DNA of 64,000 nt, taken from assembly GCA_964353875.1 (NCBI GenBank), contig CAYGXU010000003.1, forward strand, positions 1-64,000, given 5' to 3'. The position numbers and the translations under genes were made by a program. The notes beneath the pieces are model-generated. The model saw nothing but the letters and a program-made list of their open reading frames with translations, ran no database searches and had not been told where the DNA came from. The DNA comes from MGNI01 sp964353875 (GTDB taxonomy: Bacteria; Chloroflexota; Anaerolineae; Anaerolineales; E44-bin32). Position 1 is the first letter of the stretch, and each line of letters opens with the position of its first letter. Of the stretch, positions 44,994 through 54,410 are shown piece by piece.

Positions 44994-46232
44994 ATGAAAA
45001 GTGATTTGGATCAATTGATGAAAGAGGCCAACCTGGATGCATTACTTGTTGTGGGAAATGCTTCCCACAATCCTGCAATGACCTACTTCACCGGTCTTGT
45101 CCACGTTAATGATGCCTATCTCCTCAAGAAGCGCGGTGATCCTCCTATCCTTTTCTATTTCACGATGGAGCGCGACGAGGCAGCCAGCACAGGTCTTAAA
45201 ACAAAGAACCTCGATGATTACGATGTCGAAAAACTGGTAGGCGAGGCGAACGGCGATCTGCTTAAAGCACGAGCCCTTCGTTTTCGTCGGATTTTTGAGG
45301 AATATGGCGTGCAAGGTCGCACCTCCCTCTATGGAATTGGGAATGTCGGGTCGTTTTACGGGATCTTTAAAAATCTGGAGCAGATCCAACCAGATGTTGA
45401 GCTCGTGTTTGAAGACCATGCCGTCTCTGTATTGACTCGCGCCCGCATGACCAAAGACGATACTGAAGTCGAACGCATTCGAAAAGTTGGTCAAATCACC
45501 GTTAATGTAGTCAACGATGTGGCCAATTACTTAACTTCCCATCAAGTTAGAGATGGGATGTTGATCAATCATCAAGGGGAACCCCTCACGATTGGAGAGG
45601 TCAAGCGCCGTATTCATTTATGGCTTGCTATGCGAGGCGCGGAGAGTCCCGAAAGCCCTATCTTCGCCATTGGATATGATTCAGCCGTCCCCCACAGCGT
45701 CGGGAAGGACGAACAACCTGTTGAAATCGGGAAAACGATCGTGTTCGACATTTTCCCCTGTGAAGCTGGGGGAGGGTATTTCTACGACTTCACTCGCACC
45801 TGGTGCCTGGGTTATGCCCCGGACGAGGTCCAACGTATCTATGAAGATGTGCTCCAGGTCTATGGCGAAGTCTTTCGAGCCATCACCTCTAAACAATTGT
45901 GTCGAAATTTCCAGCTTCTCACCTGCGAATTGTTCGAAGCGCGTGGGCATCCGACGAAACTGACAAATAAACGGACCGAAGAGGGGTACGTACACAGCTT
46001 GGCGCATGGCCTTGGGTTGGAAGTCCATGAAGGGCCTTCGTTCAAAAACGAAGATTATAACCAGGACATACTTATTCCCGGGTCGGTGATTACGGTGGAA
46101 CCCGGTTTATACTACCCACAACACAACATCGGTGTTCGTCTGGAAGACACTGTTTGGGTAAGGCCCGATGGAACTTTGGAAACGTTAGTGGAATACCCCA
46201 TGGATCTCGTTCTGAAAATGCCGGGAGTGTAG
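44994..46232 (+). CDS. M24-family metallopeptidase (Xaa-Pro aminopeptidase-like)
   Basis: Creatinase/aminopeptidase-P fold, 412 residues. The N-terminal domain (1-150) is followed by the pita-bread catalytic domain. Metal ligands appear in order: Asp in V-F-D-I-F-P-C-E-A-G and in F-Y-D-F-T-R-T-W, His in S-L-A-H-G-L-G-L-E-V-H-E-G, Glu in V-I-T-V-E-P-G-L-Y, and Glu in V-R-L-E-D-T-V. Cuts N-terminal residues before Pro or acts as a related dipeptidase in the cytoplasm. AAGGAG precedes the ATG. Single gene. Confidence 0.9.
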   Translation: MKSDLDQLMKEANLDALLVVGNASHNPAMTYFTGLVHVNDAYLLKKRGDPPILFYFTMERDEAASTGLKTKNLDDYDVEKLVGEANGDLLKARALRFRRIFEEYGVQGRTSLYGIGNVGSFYGIFKNLEQIQPDVELVFEDHAVSVLTRARMTKDDTEVERIRKVGQITVNVVNDVANYLTSHQVRDGMLINHQGEPLTIGEVKRRIHLWLAMRGAESPESPIFAIGYDSAVPHSVGKDEQPVEIGKTIVFDIFPCEAGGGYFYDFTRTWCLGYAPDEVQRIYEDVLQVYGEVFRAITSKQLCRNFQLLTCELFEARGHPTKLTNKRTEEGYVHSLAHGLGLEVHEGPSFKNEDYNQDILIPGSVITVEPGLYYPQHNIGVRLEDTVWVRPDGTLETLVEYPMDLVLKMPGV

Positions 46233-46402
46233 AAAAAAAATCGAGAAGCGACGGAAACAATCCGGAGGAATGGCTTCCCCTCGATAGCCCATAAACGGTG
46301 CGCTTAAGCAGAACAGCGCCCAGTCTTAAAAGGGTCGGGACGAGCCATTGAAAATAAGAACGATTTCTAATGAGGCAACCCATCCCAAGCTCAATCATCC
46401 TA

Positions 46403-46432
46403 TTGACGATATGCCGCCATTCCGACTAGACT
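46403..46432 (+). promoter_or_regulatory. Candidate promoter of tsaD
   Basis: TTGACG (46403-46408, five of six), an 18-base spacer, then TAGACT (46427-46432, four of six). Predicted start about 40 bases before the tsaD ATG. Confidence 0.45.
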
Positions 46433-46481
46433 AAGGGAATGGAGTGCTAGATTAGAACATTCATCCATCGTGTGACTTAGC

Positions 46482-47522
46482 ATGGACAAAGAGACTCGCA
46501 TCCTAGGAATCGAAACATCCTGCGATGAGACTGCCGCAGCAGTAGTTGAGAATGGCCGCTTGATCCTTTCCAATGAAGTGGCCTCTCAATCCGCCACGCA
46601 TGCCAAATATGGCGGCGTATTTCCCGAAGTGGCATCCCGCATGCATATAGAAACCATCTATTCGATCGTTTCGGATGCCCTTGCAAAGGCGCATGTCGGT
46701 CTGGATTCAACCGATGCGATCGCTGTCACCCGCGGTCCAGGCCTGGCAGGTTCTCTGGTTGTTGGTCTAAACATGGCCAAAGGCCTGGCTATTGCTTCAG
46801 GACTGCCACTCTTAGGCATCAACCACCTCGAAGCGCACCTCTATTCGGCCTGGTTGGTGGAAGAAGAACCCGAGCCAGAATTCCCCATCCTCAGCCTGAT
46901 TGTCTCCGGTGGTCATACTGAGTTGATATTGATGCGTGATCATCTCAATTACGAGAGGCTTGGCGGCACACTGGATGATGCTGCGGGTGAGGCTTTTGAT
47001 AAAGTCGCGCGCCTTCTGGGCCTGGCCTACCCGGGAGGACCTGCAATTCAGGAGGCTGCCGAAAACGGCGATGCGAAAGCATTTCAGTTTCCGCGTGCCT
47101 GGCTGGAAGGCACCTGGGATTTCTCTTTTAGCGGTTTGAAAACAGCGGTATTACGGGAAGTTCGCAAACACCAATCTGATCTTCAGGCAGGAGTGGAAAC
47201 ACCCCGTCCAGGTCTTCCGATCAGTGACTTATCCGCTTCGTTTCAGGCAGCTGTCGTCGATGTGCTTATTGGTAAAACGCTTGCTGCTGCCGATAACTTC
47301 CAGGCTCGCGAGATCCTTGTTGCTGGCGGTGTTGCTGCCAACCGCTCGTTACGTAAGAGTTTCCAGGTGCGCTCAACCATCCCCATACGCACGCCACCAC
47401 TACACCTGTGCACGGATAATGCTGCCATGATTGCTGCTGTCGGTCATCGCCATTACCTCGCAGGCCGGCGAGATGCTCTTGACATCGATGTCCTCCCAAA
47501 CTGGCCACTCACTGGTAGCTGA
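46482..47522 (+). CDS. tsaD: tRNA N6-adenosine threonylcarbamoyltransferase TsaD
   Basis: ASKHA-fold enzyme that transfers the threonylcarbamoyl group to A37 of ANN-decoding tRNAs, working with TsaB and TsaE. L-G-I-E-T-S-C-D-E-T-A opens the protein. G-G-V-F-P-E-V-A-S-R-x-H is family-specific. The metal ligands are H115 and H119 (GINHLEAHLYSAW). VSGGHTELILM and GGTLDDAAGEAFDKVARLLG follow, and L-C-T-D-N-A-A-M-I-A closes. Length 346 is normal. tsaB and tsaE are not adjacent. Confidence 0.95.
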   Translation: MDKETRILGIETSCDETAAAVVENGRLILSNEVASQSATHAKYGGVFPEVASRMHIETIYSIVSDALAKAHVGLDSTDAIAVTRGPGLAGSLVVGLNMAKGLAIASGLPLLGINHLEAHLYSAWLVEEEPEPEFPILSLIVSGGHTELILMRDHLNYERLGGTLDDAAGEAFDKVARLLGLAYPGGPAIQEAAENGDAKAFQFPRAWLEGTWDFSFSGLKTAVLREVRKHQSDLQAGVETPRPGLPISDLSASFQAAVVDVLIGKTLAAADNFQAREILVAGGVAANRSLRKSFQVRSTIPIRTPPLHLCTDNAAMIAAVGHRHYLAGRRDALDIDVLPNWPLTGS

Positions 47523-47568
47523 GAAAAGAATACCCTTTTATTATCCGGTTGTGTACAATAAGGTATCT

Positions 47569-48483
47569 ATGGAGAATCGTCGCTTTAATATCCTTCTGAT
47601 CGAAGACAATCGTGCGGATGCAAGATTGATCCACGAATTGGTTTCTGAAGTCAAATCCGCGAATCTCGATTTCGAATTCGCCGAAAACCTCTCCGAAGGG
47701 TTATCCCGACTCGGTTCTCCTGGAATCGATGCTGTTCTGCTCGACCTCTATCTACCTAATAGCCAGGGAATGGAAACTTTTTTTCGGGTCCGTTCTCGTG
47801 CTGGGAATATCCCCATCCTGCTCCTCACCGGTCTCTCAGATGAAGACCTCGCCATCCGGGCTGTTCGCGAGGGAGCGCAAGATTACCTGGTGAAGGGTCA
47901 AGTGAATGGGAACCTGCTTGTGAGGGCTGTTAATTATGCTATCGAAAGGCAGCGGCTTCTGGCGCAATTGGGAGAAGCAAGACAAGAAGCACAACGCCTC
48001 ACCCTCATCGATGATCTAACTGGGCTCTACAATCGTCGAGGTTTTTATACTCTCAGTGAACAACAATGGCGAATTTCAGGCAGGAAAAAGCAAATTCTTG
48101 TTCTCATCTATTGTGATTTCGACAACCTTAAACGAATCAATGATTCTTCTGGCCATAGAATTGGCGACCAAGCGTTGATTCTCGTTGCTCAATTACTGCA
48201 GTCTACTTTTCGTGAGTCAGATATCATCGCCAGGATGGGAGGGGATGAATTTGCTGTCTTGGCTATCGAAGCTGAATCCAATGGGGAACGAATGATCACA
48301 AGGCTAAATGAGCGATTGGAGGCTTTCAACCTATCGCAGGAGTTCAAATGGCCTTTGTCCCTCTCCACTGGTTGGGCGCTTTACGACCCGGAGAAATCGC
48401 ACTCCATTGATGATATTCTCGCTCTTGCTGACGCCCAAATGTATAAGGCAAAGCAGAGTAAGAAGCTATTAAATGAAAAGTAA
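47569..48483 (+). CDS. Response regulator with GGDEF domain (diguanylate cyclase)
   Basis: About 304 residues: a receiver domain at 7-120 (N-I-L-L-I-E-D-N start, phosphoacceptor D59 in A-V-L-L-D-L-Y-L-P, later Thr and Lys in L-L-T-G-L and Y-L-V-K-G), then a GGDEF domain (D-D-L-T-G-L-Y-N-R-R-G, D-F-D-N-L-K-R-I-N-D, and G-G-D-E-F at 224-228). The intact GGDEF suggests cyclic di-GMP synthesis triggered by phosphorylation. No sensor kinase is adjacent. I chose the ATG at 47569 because the receiver begins there and AAGG precedes it; the longer frame overlaps the end of tsaD. Confidence 0.87.
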   Translation: MENRRFNILLIEDNRADARLIHELVSEVKSANLDFEFAENLSEGLSRLGSPGIDAVLLDLYLPNSQGMETFFRVRSRAGNIPILLLTGLSDEDLAIRAVREGAQDYLVKGQVNGNLLVRAVNYAIERQRLLAQLGEARQEAQRLTLIDDLTGLYNRRGFYTLSEQQWRISGRKKQILVLIYCDFDNLKRINDSSGHRIGDQALILVAQLLQSTFRESDIIARMGGDEFAVLAIEAESNGERMITRLNERLEAFNLSQEFKWPLSLSTGWALYDPEKSHSIDDILALADAQMYKAKQSKKLLNEK

Positions 48484-48558
48484 CGATCATTGCATATGAG
48501 CTGACTTCATTTAATTTCCTCTCTCCCGCAAGTTATTGAAGCTCGGCTTTCACTTACA

Positions 48559-49326
48559 TCAATTGGTCTCGAGGAACTTGAAGTCATTCCGATCCAAAGT
48601 CACAAGTTGGACTCCAGCCTTATGGATCTGGCGGAAATTCCCCCCCTGACTGAGAGTACGAAGCACGCCATCGATGTCCCTCACAAGTGCCCCGCTGAGC
48701 AAGTGGACTCCATGCTTAAAGAGCACTGGGCTGAGAGGCGTGCTCGGGCCCAGAACCAGAACTGTCGCATCCGGCGGACACAATTTTAAAAGCCTTTCAA
48801 GTGTTCCATTGGAAAAAGTCATCCCCGTAATAGCAACAACATCTGCATTGGGGAGGATATCTGGGGCAGCCTGCTCGGGAAGGTCATCACCCTCTGGGTG
48901 CTGCTCCAGGACATAAAGCTTCCCCACTTGGGATTTTAGCCGGGTATTGAATGGGAATCGGCCAATTAGGGCGACCGTCTTCCCCACCCCTGCTGCAGCA
49001 ATCACCTCCTCCGCATTCTTTTCTCCCTTCCCCCAAGCTCCCTTAGGAAGGAGTGCGTTAATCGTCGCCGCGGCAACGCTAGCCATTACTGACTGACCCG
49101 AGTGAATCAATCCCGCCAATTCTCGCGCAGTGAGTTCATGTAAATAACCTGCTCGAGGGACATCCGGCTCACGATGATGGTCTTGGGTCGCGACCAATGT
49201 GGAGGCAAGCCCACAATAACGCTCGCCAGACTTCTTCACCACTACCGCTGTCCAATGCGTCCCAATGCGGACCTCAATCACTTCCCCCTCGGCCAACGTT
49301 GTCAGGATATCTTCGTAGAGTCCCAT
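48559..49326 (-). CDS. DUF364/DUF4213 Rossmann-like protein
   Basis: Protein of 255 residues: an N-terminal domain (VIEVRIGTHWTAVVVKKSGE) of DUF4213 type, then a DUF364 Rossmann-like domain (V-A-L-I-G-R-F-P-F, LPEQAAPDILPNADVVAITG, T-F-S-N-G-T-L, VLVLGPSTPLSPVLFKHGV, LLSGALVRD). The family is thought to be involved in metal-chelate metabolism, but its reaction is not established. Cytoplasmic. Transcribed alone, 167 bases after the ATPase gene on the same strand. Confidence 0.82.
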   Translation of the reverse strand: MGLYEDILTTLAEGEVIEVRIGTHWTAVVVKKSGERYCGLASTLVATQDHHREPDVPRAGYLHELTARELAGLIHSGQSVMASVAAATINALLPKGAWGKGEKNAEEVIAAAGVGKTVALIGRFPFNTRLKSQVGKLYVLEQHPEGDDLPEQAAPDILPNADVVAITGMTFSNGTLERLLKLCPPDATVLVLGPSTPLSPVLFKHGVHLLSGALVRDIDGVLRTLSQGGNFRQIHKAGVQLVTLDRNDFKFLETN

Positions 49327-49492
49327 TCACCTTTCCTTAGTGGTTCTGCTCCAGCATGGAGTTAGATTACAATGTTTGGATCTCATCAAACCGCATCGTA
49401 TGAAACAGGGCGATGAAAATGTCGTTATTGCGATCGCATCCTACGTTTCCGATTGAGCAGATCGGCCCCTTTGTATTGCAACTTTCTCAACA

Positions 49493-51997
49493 TTACCTCT
49501 CAGACACGGATCCCATTTGAAATCCGATAAGCTCAAAACGTTCTACACCGGTTTCAAGTTGCCAGTAAGGTACCCAGGCGATCCCGAAATATTCGATTAA
49601 CACATCTTTCTTGAAAGGTTTAATTACCTGTTCTTCGATTTTACTAGCGGCATCCGCCCAACGTCCTTCGATCTCCTCAACGGCTGCTTGCATCTCCTGC
49701 TCAAGATCCTTGAGTTCTAGTTTGAATTGCTCGATGATTTCTTTCGATGCTTGCATATCTGCCTTTGCCTGGGAGGTCAGGCGTCGTTTGGTCAGGGAGC
49801 TAGAAATCCTTCTCCGACTGCGAGAACCACTAAGGAACCCAAGTACATTTTCCACATGCGTCGCCGCCTCTTCCATCTTGCGCCCAGAGAGTTCACTCTC
49901 ATCCGCACTCAACTCCCGTTCCTCGCGTGAGAGCTTCGTTTCTACTTGCTTGGTCTTTGTCAGGAATATATCTTTGAGCTTATCGATCTCCTCGTCGCGA
50001 GCCTTGCGCGCGGCTTCTGCGCATTGGCTATGAAATTCTTCTTTTGTAGTCCCCGGTTCAGCGATAAGCTTCAGCGTAGAATTGGCAATAAGCCTCAACT
50101 CTGTATTGCGGTACGCATAATCCAGGTAATCCTTTTCCAACTGACTGAGGTTCTTGGCATCATCCAAGGGTGGTTGCAGGTCCATGAAGCGCGCATCCGG
50201 CAAAGGCGCGTTATCCATAGACTCCAATGGGATCGGTTCCTGCATGTACTGCTCCCAACGGATGAAACCACGCCGATCGGGATCAGTGACCAAGGCGGTT
50301 GAGGAGACCTCCTCGTCAAGACCTGTCTTCCGATCAAGGAAGCGCGCCGACGCCTGTGCGATGAGAGCCGGTTTATACAACAACCCCGATGTCTTCACAC
50401 TTGCGGGATCGCGTTCCTCCTTCTTCAATGCCTGCGCGACGGTGAGATTATTAGGAAGGAAGAACTCATATACACCTTGGGGAGCAGCTGCTCGTGTTAA
50501 GCTCGCTTCGATTTCCTTCTGGACTCGTGCGGGTTGCGCTGCAGCTTCCCTACCGAATTCCTTCGGGCGTATCCCCTCCTCACTGGTGCCAACAAGGGCG
50601 CTGAGATCTCTGAGCTGGGCTCGTGTGATCGGTCCTTTCAGGTATGCCATTGCCCAACGAGTCTGAAAGACCTGAGGAGCTTTCTCATGAACATTATGGT
50701 ATAGAAACACCCGTTTCTGTAATTTAGAGATGATCTCATCCGCGTTTCTACGGTTAAACCCTCCCCCCTCCGTAGTCGCCGATTCGAGTCCATCTAATAG
50801 GCGCGCCTTGTCCTGATCGGTCTGCAATCTCCCGATGAACCAGGTGCCGGCATTGCTGAGCGCCTTGTAATCCAGATCAATCGGATTTTGTGTCGTTAGT
50901 AAAAGTCCCAATCCAAAGGCTCTTGCCTGTTTCAACAACCGAAGAAGGGGGGCTTTCGAAGGAGGCTCTTTCACGGGCGGCAGAAAGCCCAAAACCTCGT
51001 CGAAGTAGACCAGTGCCTTCAAAGATGGAGAACCAGGTTGGGTCCGGATCCATGACTCGACCGCCGACAGCAAGAGTGTGACGAAAAACATGCGTTCCCG
51101 ATCAGAAAGATGAGCGAGATAGAAGATGCTGTGCCGCGGGCGTTGATCCTCGGTCCATAGAAAAGTTTCAGGTACAAGCGGTTCTCCCTCAATCCAAGTT
51201 TGGAACGAAGGCGAAGCCAGGAAGCCATTAAGCGCCATGGCAAGTTCAAAACGATCCTTTACTGGGAAGAACTGATCAACCTCAAATGCCCCAAGCTTGG
51301 TAAAGGGTGGATTTTGTACTTGTCGGATCAACTCATTTAAATCCAAGTCCTGTCGCTGGCTCCAGGCTGCCTCGAAAATATTCGCCAGAAGGATGTGCTC
51401 CCTGGATCGTAACGGGTCTGCTTCGATGCCGACCAGCCCAAGTAATGCGGTGACCACGCTCGAGACTTTCTCGCGAAGTAACTCACGATTCTGTTCCCAA
51501 TCGAAAGAGGGGGCATTGAGCGACGAGAGAATACTAACGGGAAAACCCGCATCCGATCCGGGTGTGTAAACCGCATAGCGAACGGCGTTTCGAACTCGAT
51601 CGATCTGCTCAGTTCCCAACCCCCATTTCGCAAGCCCTTCTTTCCATGATAGGGCTGTCTCGGCAGCCAGCTGTTCGATCGATTTCGACTCTCGACGTGC
51701 CTGGTCAGGATCCACCCAAGGTTGGAAATCTTCGGCCGACAGTCGGGGGAAGTGGAGCAGTAAGTTGCTGATGTCCCCTTTGGGGTCGATAATCAGCGCC
51801 GGAATGCCATTCAACGCAGCTTCCTCCAGGATATTAATGCATAGCCCTGTCTTTCCGGAGCCGGTCATGCCCACCACCACCCCATGTGTGGTGAGATCAT
51901 CCGGATCGTAGAGGGTGGCCTGATCGCTGACCTTCCCGCTCTTCAGATCGAAACCTCGACCGATGTAGAACTTCCCTTCGTATTCCTTTGTGCTCAT
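49493..51997 (-). CDS. HerA-like ATPase (DUF87/DUF853-type ATP-binding protein)
   Basis: Protein of 834 residues from the HerA/FtsK/VirB4 group of motor ATPases. Walker A is G-M-T-G-S-G-K-T at 43-50, followed by N-G-I-P-A-L-I-I-D-P-K-G-D (an early HerA motif). Walker B is L-V-Y-F-D-E-V near residue 330. Later segments include LLLTTQNPIDLDYKALSNAG and TWFIGRLQTDQDKARLLDG, the usual sensor and arginine-finger region. A long charged coiled coil fills about 640-770, and F-G-I-A-W-V-P-Y-W ends the protein. AGGAGCGAAGC precedes the ATG. It begins 30 bases after the end of a phospholipase D-like gene, so they form one unit. Role unknown: DNA processing or defence are possible. Confidence 0.82.
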   Translation of the reverse strand: MSTKEYEGKFYIGRGFDLKSGKVSDQATLYDPDDLTTHGVVVGMTGSGKTGLCINILEEAALNGIPALIIDPKGDISNLLLHFPRLSAEDFQPWVDPDQARRESKSIEQLAAETALSWKEGLAKWGLGTEQIDRVRNAVRYAVYTPGSDAGFPVSILSSLNAPSFDWEQNRELLREKVSSVVTALLGLVGIEADPLRSREHILLANIFEAAWSQRQDLDLNELIRQVQNPPFTKLGAFEVDQFFPVKDRFELAMALNGFLASPSFQTWIEGEPLVPETFLWTEDQRPRHSIFYLAHLSDRERMFFVTLLLSAVESWIRTQPGSPSLKALVYFDEVLGFLPPVKEPPSKAPLLRLLKQARAFGLGLLLTTQNPIDLDYKALSNAGTWFIGRLQTDQDKARLLDGLESATTEGGGFNRRNADEIISKLQKRVFLYHNVHEKAPQVFQTRWAMAYLKGPITRAQLRDLSALVGTSEEGIRPKEFGREAAAQPARVQKEIEASLTRAAAPQGVYEFFLPNNLTVAQALKKEERDPASVKTSGLLYKPALIAQASARFLDRKTGLDEEVSSTALVTDPDRRGFIRWEQYMQEPIPLESMDNAPLPDARFMDLQPPLDDAKNLSQLEKDYLDYAYRNTELRLIANSTLKLIAEPGTTKEEFHSQCAEAARKARDEEIDKLKDIFLTKTKQVETKLSREERELSADESELSGRKMEEAATHVENVLGFLSGSRSRRRISSSLTKRRLTSQAKADMQASKEIIEQFKLELKDLEQEMQAAVEEIEGRWADAASKIEEQVIKPFKKDVLIEYFGIAWVPYWQLETGVERFELIGFQMGSVSER

Positions 51998-52027
51998 GCT
52001 TCGCTCCTGAATTGATGTAATCGAAGT

Positions 52028-53113
52028 CTATGGTTTCCACGGTATGGCGCTTTGATAGATCCGTTCAAATTCTATCAAGAATTGTGCTGCTAAAGCAGGG
52101 TCATGAATGATGAGCATATTCTCATCGTTCTTCTCCTCTGCACTTCGAGTGAAATTATACGACCCAAGGAGAACAATAGACTGATCGAAAATCATGGCCT
52201 TATGATGCATGTTTTCCGGATTGGCATCCAAACGGATATCGATCCCTGCTAAGCCCAGCTTCGATGTCTCCGCTCCTGTCGCTTTCGACTGAGAGGCCTC
52301 CACAACACCTCGGATCGGCAATCCCTCCCGATGGCGTTGCAGGAGAGCCTCTCCGATTGGATCGGAGGTGAGCGCAAAAGCCAAGAAATCGATCCCCTCT
52401 TGCGCACCTTGAATGAGCTCGACGATGCGGGATGATGCACCATCATCCGGCGAGAAATAGGTCTCTATTCGAATCCCACTCACATTAATAAGGGGATTGG
52501 GTGTATCCGCCTGGGATGCAGCCCCGAAACGATCACTCTTCCACATTTCATCAAATTCCACTTGATAATTCACAGCCAACTCACTGGATACGATGCGGAT
52601 GAAGTGGTTATTCTCGCGATAGGCGCCACTTAGCGTTAAATTCATCGAACCCGTCCATACCTCATCCCCGTCGATTACGACGAATTTATGGTGCATGATG
52701 TGTGAACCATGATCCGAGATCACCGCGATCCCCACCTTCTGAAGATCTTTGATCGCCCGTTCGTCCATTCGACCATCGTCTGTGATCAAGCGAACCGTCA
52801 CGCTACGCTGATAGGCCTGTATCAGCGCATCACGCACACTCCACAAGTCCAAATGATAGATGGCCATATCGACCGAGAAACGGGCGCTATCGATCGCCTC
52901 AACCAAAGCCGCATCTGGACCCCCTTTGAGCGAGGCCGATTGAGGCCCCTCCGGATCCGTGAAATAGATTTCCCAGATACCTGATGAGGAGGCAGGCTGC
53001 GATAGCGGTGTCTCAGGCCGGGATTGAAGCTTCTGGAATAGAAAGAAAAACGAAATTAGAGTGGCGAGCAATCCCAACGGAGCAATGGAGCTTAAGAATA
53101 ATCTTCGGATCAT
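52028..53113 (-). CDS. Phospholipase D-like protein with signal anchor
   Basis: PLD-superfamily phosphodiesterase of 361 residues. Both HKD motifs are complete: H141-x-K143-x4-D148 (IMHHKFVVIDGDEVWTGSMN) and H302-x-K304-x4-D309 (MHHKAMIFDQSIVLLGSYNF). Residues 8-27 form a hydrophobic N-terminal anchor, so the catalytic domain probably lies outside the cytoplasmic membrane, unless the helix is an inner anchor. This layout is shared by secreted Nuc-type nucleases and PLD lipases; substrate unknown. It is the first gene of a unit with the HerA-like ATPase. Confidence 0.85.
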   Translation of the reverse strand: MIRRLFLSSIAPLGLLATLISFFFLFQKLQSRPETPLSQPASSSGIWEIYFTDPEGPQSASLKGGPDAALVEAIDSARFSVDMAIYHLDLWSVRDALIQAYQRSVTVRLITDDGRMDERAIKDLQKVGIAVISDHGSHIMHHKFVVIDGDEVWTGSMNLTLSGAYRENNHFIRIVSSELAVNYQVEFDEMWKSDRFGAASQADTPNPLINVSGIRIETYFSPDDGASSRIVELIQGAQEGIDFLAFALTSDPIGEALLQRHREGLPIRGVVEASQSKATGAETSKLGLAGIDIRLDANPENMHHKAMIFDQSIVLLGSYNFTRSAEEKNDENMLIIHDPALAAQFLIEFERIYQSAIPWKP

Positions 53114-53566
53114 GTTGATGCACTCAAAACAGAAGTATCTCTTGAAGGCTCTGGAATGATTCTCCCCGGGAGCGATTATTTAGCGATGATCAGCCTACAA
53201 AATCGGGAAATATCAGGGAAAGCAGGTTTATGAAATCCATCCAAGTAAAATATAACATTTTCTGGGAATGTTTCCAAAGCATATTTCAGGATTCACCTGA
53301 TGGGCGAATCTGACTCTCCCAGCGCCGTCGTTCTATGCCTTGTACTATTTCTGCTTATAATGCTGAGCCGCGCGTAGTGAGAAACACGGATGGACACTTC
53401 GTGATCCTTCAGATTCACTCTTCATTCGATCCCTACCAAAGTTGAGCAACATATCAAGCAAAAACATCGGCCCATCTGAATACAATGGATTAGTTGCGTT
53501 TACGATTGAGTGACATCCAACTTACAGATAGTTGACACCTTGCGGATTTTCAGGTTTACCTTAAAC
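53114..53566. other. Gene-free stretch between divergent units
   Basis: About 450 bases between the PLD gene (minus) and the dtxR promoter. A TTGACA at 53532-53537 has no good -10 at 17 bases. No gene seen. Confidence 0.4.
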
Positions 53567-53595
53567 TTAACATTAGGGCATCCTTAATATATAAT
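53567..53595 (+). promoter_or_regulatory. Promoter of dtxR-feo with a dyad in the spacer
   Basis: -35 TTAACA (53567-53572, five of six), a 17-base spacer, and a perfect -10 TATAAT (53590-53595). The spacer holds TTAGGGCATCCTTAA (53573-53587), an imperfect palindrome resembling DtxR/MntR-family boxes (TTAGG ... CCTAA type). A repressor bound here would block polymerase. The transcript would start close to 53602, with a very short leader. Autoregulation by the DtxR-type protein just downstream is the natural inference. Confidence 0.65.
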
Positions 53596-53612
53596 CATGT
53601 TAGGTGAGAGCA

Positions 53613-54311
53613 ATGAGCGAACTGCCTGCATTCGGCGAAAGCGCCGAGATGTACATGAAAACGATCTGTGAACTGACTACCGAGGCCGAAGTCGTCCCCA
53701 TCTCTACCCTGGCCGACCGCTTGGGCATCTCGCCCATATCCGCCACAGAAATGGTCCACCGCATGCGAGAGAGCCTGTTGGTGGAGCATAAACGATATAA
53801 GGGTGTCCACCTCACAAAATCCGGACGCACCAAAGCCCTGGCGATCATCCGCCGTCATCGTCTCTGGGAAAACTTCCTTTTCAAAAAATTAAATATGACC
53901 TGGGATGAGGTCCACGACTTGGCTTGTCAACTCGAACATGCGGCAGGCGTTGCCGTCGTTAATGCCCTTGACCGCTTCCTGGGTCAACCAAGCTCTTGCC
54001 CCCATGGGAATCCCATTCCATCGGTTGAAGGGATCCTGGAGGTTCAGGCAGGTGTTCAACTGGACACTCTTCTTCCCGGACAGGCTGGGCACATCCTGCG
54101 CATCCGCCCGGAAAGCAAAGCCGTACTCTCCCACCTCGGCTCGCATGGTCTGAAGCCTGGCGCACTGATCGAAATTCTTTCGATCGACGCTTTTGCCAAA
54201 TTATGGACGATTCGAATGGAAGAAAAAACCGAGATCATTGGTCAAGCCATCGCTTCACGCATCGTCCTGAAACTCACCGATCCACACCCGAACGCGGGAA
54301 GCAAGGATTGA
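53613..54311 (+). CDS. DtxR-family metal-dependent repressor
   Basis: About 232 residues. An N-terminal winged helix (SAEMYMKTICELTTEAEVVP, TLADRLGISPISATEMVHRM, KGVHLTKSGRTKALAIIRRH) is followed by the metal-binding dimerisation domain (W-E-N-F-L-F, W-D-E-V-H-D-L-A-C-Q-L-E-H-A, C-P-H-G-N-P-I-P) and a C-terminal FeoA/SH3-like domain (L-R-I-R-P-E-S-K-A-V-L-S-H-L). The metal-site residues His, Cys and Glu in the middle domain are present. The ATG at 53613 has AGGTGAG before it; a GTG at 53604 would overlap that site. It probably senses Fe2+ or Mn2+ and represses the feo genes. Confidence 0.88.
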   Translation: MSELPAFGESAEMYMKTICELTTEAEVVPISTLADRLGISPISATEMVHRMRESLLVEHKRYKGVHLTKSGRTKALAIIRRHRLWENFLFKKLNMTWDEVHDLACQLEHAAGVAVVNALDRFLGQPSSCPHGNPIPSVEGILEVQAGVQLDTLLPGQAGHILRIRPESKAVLSHLGSHGLKPGALIEILSIDAFAKLWTIRMEEKTEIIGQAIASRIVLKLTDPHPNAGSKD

Positions 54312-54410
54312 GCAAGAGGTTGGAGAAGGACTTATCACAAAACATTCAGGCAGAAAGGGAAGAAGATTGGCAACATAAAATGAATCGCCGTTTCCAGGAG
54401 TGAATAAGCA

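Noticed and set aside
53532..53565. TTGACA as an alternative -35 for dtxR
   Set aside because: Only TTTACC or TTACCT stand at the right distance; the TTAACA-17-TATAAT pair downstream is far better.
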